This document shows positions 6,976-8,011 of a stretch of DNA of 8,011 bases, in pieces. Source of the DNA: Caldifarciminota bacterium (GTDB lineage Bacteria; Hydrothermota; Hydrothermia; S141-80); assembly GCA_015490255.1 (NCBI GenBank), contig WFYF01000243.1, forward strand, positions 1 to 8,011. Reading direction: 5' to 3'. The number at the start of each line of letters is the position of its first letter. Within the stretch, counting starts at the first letter, position 1. The notes under the pieces were generated by a model that saw nothing but the letters and a program-made list of their open reading frames with translations, had not been told where the DNA came from and did no database searches. Both the position numbers and the translations under genes were made by a program.

Positions 6976-7696
6976 GCTCTATCGGGAGCCGGTCCGCGTC
7001 CCTCTCGGTGACGGGGAACTCGTGATCCACCCTGTGGGGGAGGGGGTGTTCCGGTTTGTGTGGGGTGATACGGCAAAAGTGGTGGCTGTGGAAGGCGATC
7101 GGGCCCGGGCCCGTCTGATCCCCGCCTATCTGGACCGGCCCGTGCTCCTCATGTTCTCCCCCCCGCTGGATCTGGCCCCGCGGGGGCAGGCGAAGGTGTT
7201 CGCCACCCTTCCCATGGGGCTGGAGGTGGTGCTGGAGGAAAACGGTCTGGCGGTGCCCGTCTTTGAAATCTCCCCTCCGGGGCTGAAACGGGCGTGGTTC
7301 GGGGACATGGAGAGCGGCGTGCTGGTGTATGCGGTGCAGGCGGAACCCGTGGAAACCTTCCAGGAGGCGCCGGGAGGCCTTTTCACGGTTCTGCTGCCCC
7401 TGGAACTTCGCAACGAAGACCGGTCACCTCACGAGATCTCCCAGGTTCTGGTGGACACGCCTCAGCTTTCCATTTTTGAAACGCCGGAAGGCCACCGGGT
7501 GGCGGAGGTGGTGAAGGTGGCGGTGGACGAGGAACGGATGGAGGTCCGGTATACCGATCAGCCGCCCCGGCCGAACCTTCGGGAAATCCGGAAAGGAGAG
7601 GAGAGTGCAGAACTTCTGGGGCTGAACCGCCTGGCCCGGCGCACCTTTTCCCGATGGAAACGCCTCCTGAGGCCCTTTGACGCCTTTGGCAACTGA
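6965..7696 (+). CDS. Conserved protein of unknown function, DUF432-like
   Basis: A 243-residue protein with no signal peptide, no membrane segment and no cysteine. It looks beta-rich, with alternating hydrophobic strands in residues 18-65 and 75-100, then PLELRNED near 145-152. A basic C-terminus (about 221-243, with LARRTFSRWKRLLRP) ends it. Length, strand pattern and its place before an MscS channel remind me of the DUF432 family of archaea and deep-branching bacteria, but that is recall and not a search result. The start lies inside apgM (11-nt overlap) with only a weak GAAG upstream, so translation probably depends on ribosomes finishing apgM. The gene ends 11 nt before the channel. A cytoplasmic partner or regulator of the channel is a guess from context alone. 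Confidence 0.65.
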   Translation: MELELYREPVRVPLGDGELVIHPVGEGVFRFVWGDTAKVVAVEGDRARARLIPAYLDRPVLLMFSPPLDLAPRGQAKVFATLPMGLEVVLEENGLAVPVFEISPPGLKRAWFGDMESGVLVYAVQAEPVETFQEAPGGLFTVLLPLELRNEDRSPHEISQVLVDTPQLSIFETPEGHRVAEVVKVAVDEERMEVRYTDQPPRPNLREIRKGEESAELLGLNRLARRTFSRWKRLLRPFDAFGN

Positions 7697-7707
7697 GGAG
7701 GAAGGCT

Positions 7708-8011
7708 ATGGATTCCGCTGTTCTGGCTTCCCTGTCCCGATTGTTTGCCCGCCATCAGGATCTCATTGTCGGGATGGGTTTGCGGATCGCCGGCGCGGGG
7801 CTGCTGTTCTTCATCGCCCGGTTCTATCTGCGGCGGTTTCACACCCGGTGGTTCCACCGGCTGGAATCCCGTCTGGGGCGGCACACCACCGTGCTGGTCA
7901 CCCGCTTTTCGGCCTATGGCATCTGGCTGCTCTGGTTTTTCGGGGTTCTCATCCTTTTCGGCGTCAATCCCGGGACCCTGATCGCAGGGCTGGGGCTTTT
8001 CTCGGTGGCCA
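7708..8011 (+). CDS. MscS-family mechanosensitive channel, N-terminal part (runs off window)
   Basis: The ATG at 7708 follows a strong GAGGAGGAAGG ribosome site and opens a frame of 101 codons with no stop before the window ends. The visible part has a hydrophobic helix at about 20-41 and an Arg-rich loop (42-60, RRFHTRWFHR and RLGRHT). A second helix lies at about 70-87 and is followed by GVNPGTLIAGLGLFSVA (85-101). That last stretch resembles the start of the pore-lining TM3 of MscS proteins, whose Gly/Ala pattern packs the channel. The family opens under membrane tension to release solutes during osmotic downshock. The beta domain and C-terminal portal would lie beyond the window. It is probably co-transcribed with the gene before it. 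The family is fairly sure; the subfamily is not readable. Confidence 0.82.
   Translation, partial: MDSAVLASLSRLFARHQDLIVGMGLRIAGAGLLFFIARFYLRRFHTRWFHRLESRLGRHTTVLVTRFSAYGIWLLWFFGVLILFGVNPGTLIAGLGLFSVA

Overview
The window is a GC-rich bacterial segment with every recognisable gene on the + strand and almost no space between genes. It reads as an electron-transfer and fatty-acid module that runs into an unrelated glycolytic and membrane-channel cluster. MenA points to a menaquinone-using bacterium. An archaeal-type phosphoglycerate mutase, a DUF432-like protein beside an MscS channel, and dense charged residues would suit a thermophilic or anaerobic lineage such as Thermodesulfobacteriota or a neighbouring deep-branching phylum. 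That taxonomic guess is weak, because nothing here fixes the taxon.

Layout: (1) 1-144 is, on the minus strand, an internal menA fragment that is an imperfect inverted copy of 415-558. (2) From about 169 to 1020 is menA, whose true start codon is missing at the junction. (3) A good sigma70-type promoter (TTGAAA, 17 bp, TATACT) overlaps the menA stop codon and leads through a short leader into etfB (1099-1854), etfA (1866-2849) and an acyl-CoA dehydrogenase (2846-4036). (4) After 44 nt comes a long-chain acyl-CoA ligase (4081-5775). (5) Then, tightly packed, come an ApgM-type phosphoglycerate mutase (5779-6975), a DUF432-like protein (6965-7696) and the first 101 codons of an MscS-family channel (7708 to the window end). 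No intergenic stretch after menA exceeds 78 nt, and I see no terminator.

How the genes work together: the ligase activates a carboxylic acid to its acyl-CoA, and the dehydrogenase introduces the alpha-beta double bond. EtfAB takes the electrons, and by inference passes them through an ETF:quinone oxidoreductase encoded elsewhere to menaquinone, whose synthesis needs MenA. The dehydrogenase has its catalytic glutamate in the isovaleryl-CoA/long-chain type position, so a branched or long-chain substrate is plausible. The last three genes look co-transcribed by proximity, but I see no biochemical link to the first part.

The most notable anomaly is the start of the window. The inverted menA piece is about 87.5% identical to its partner and differs mostly at synonymous positions, so it came from a working menA of a close relative or a paralog. 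A chimeric contig end is the simplest explanation. I found no clear novel system here.
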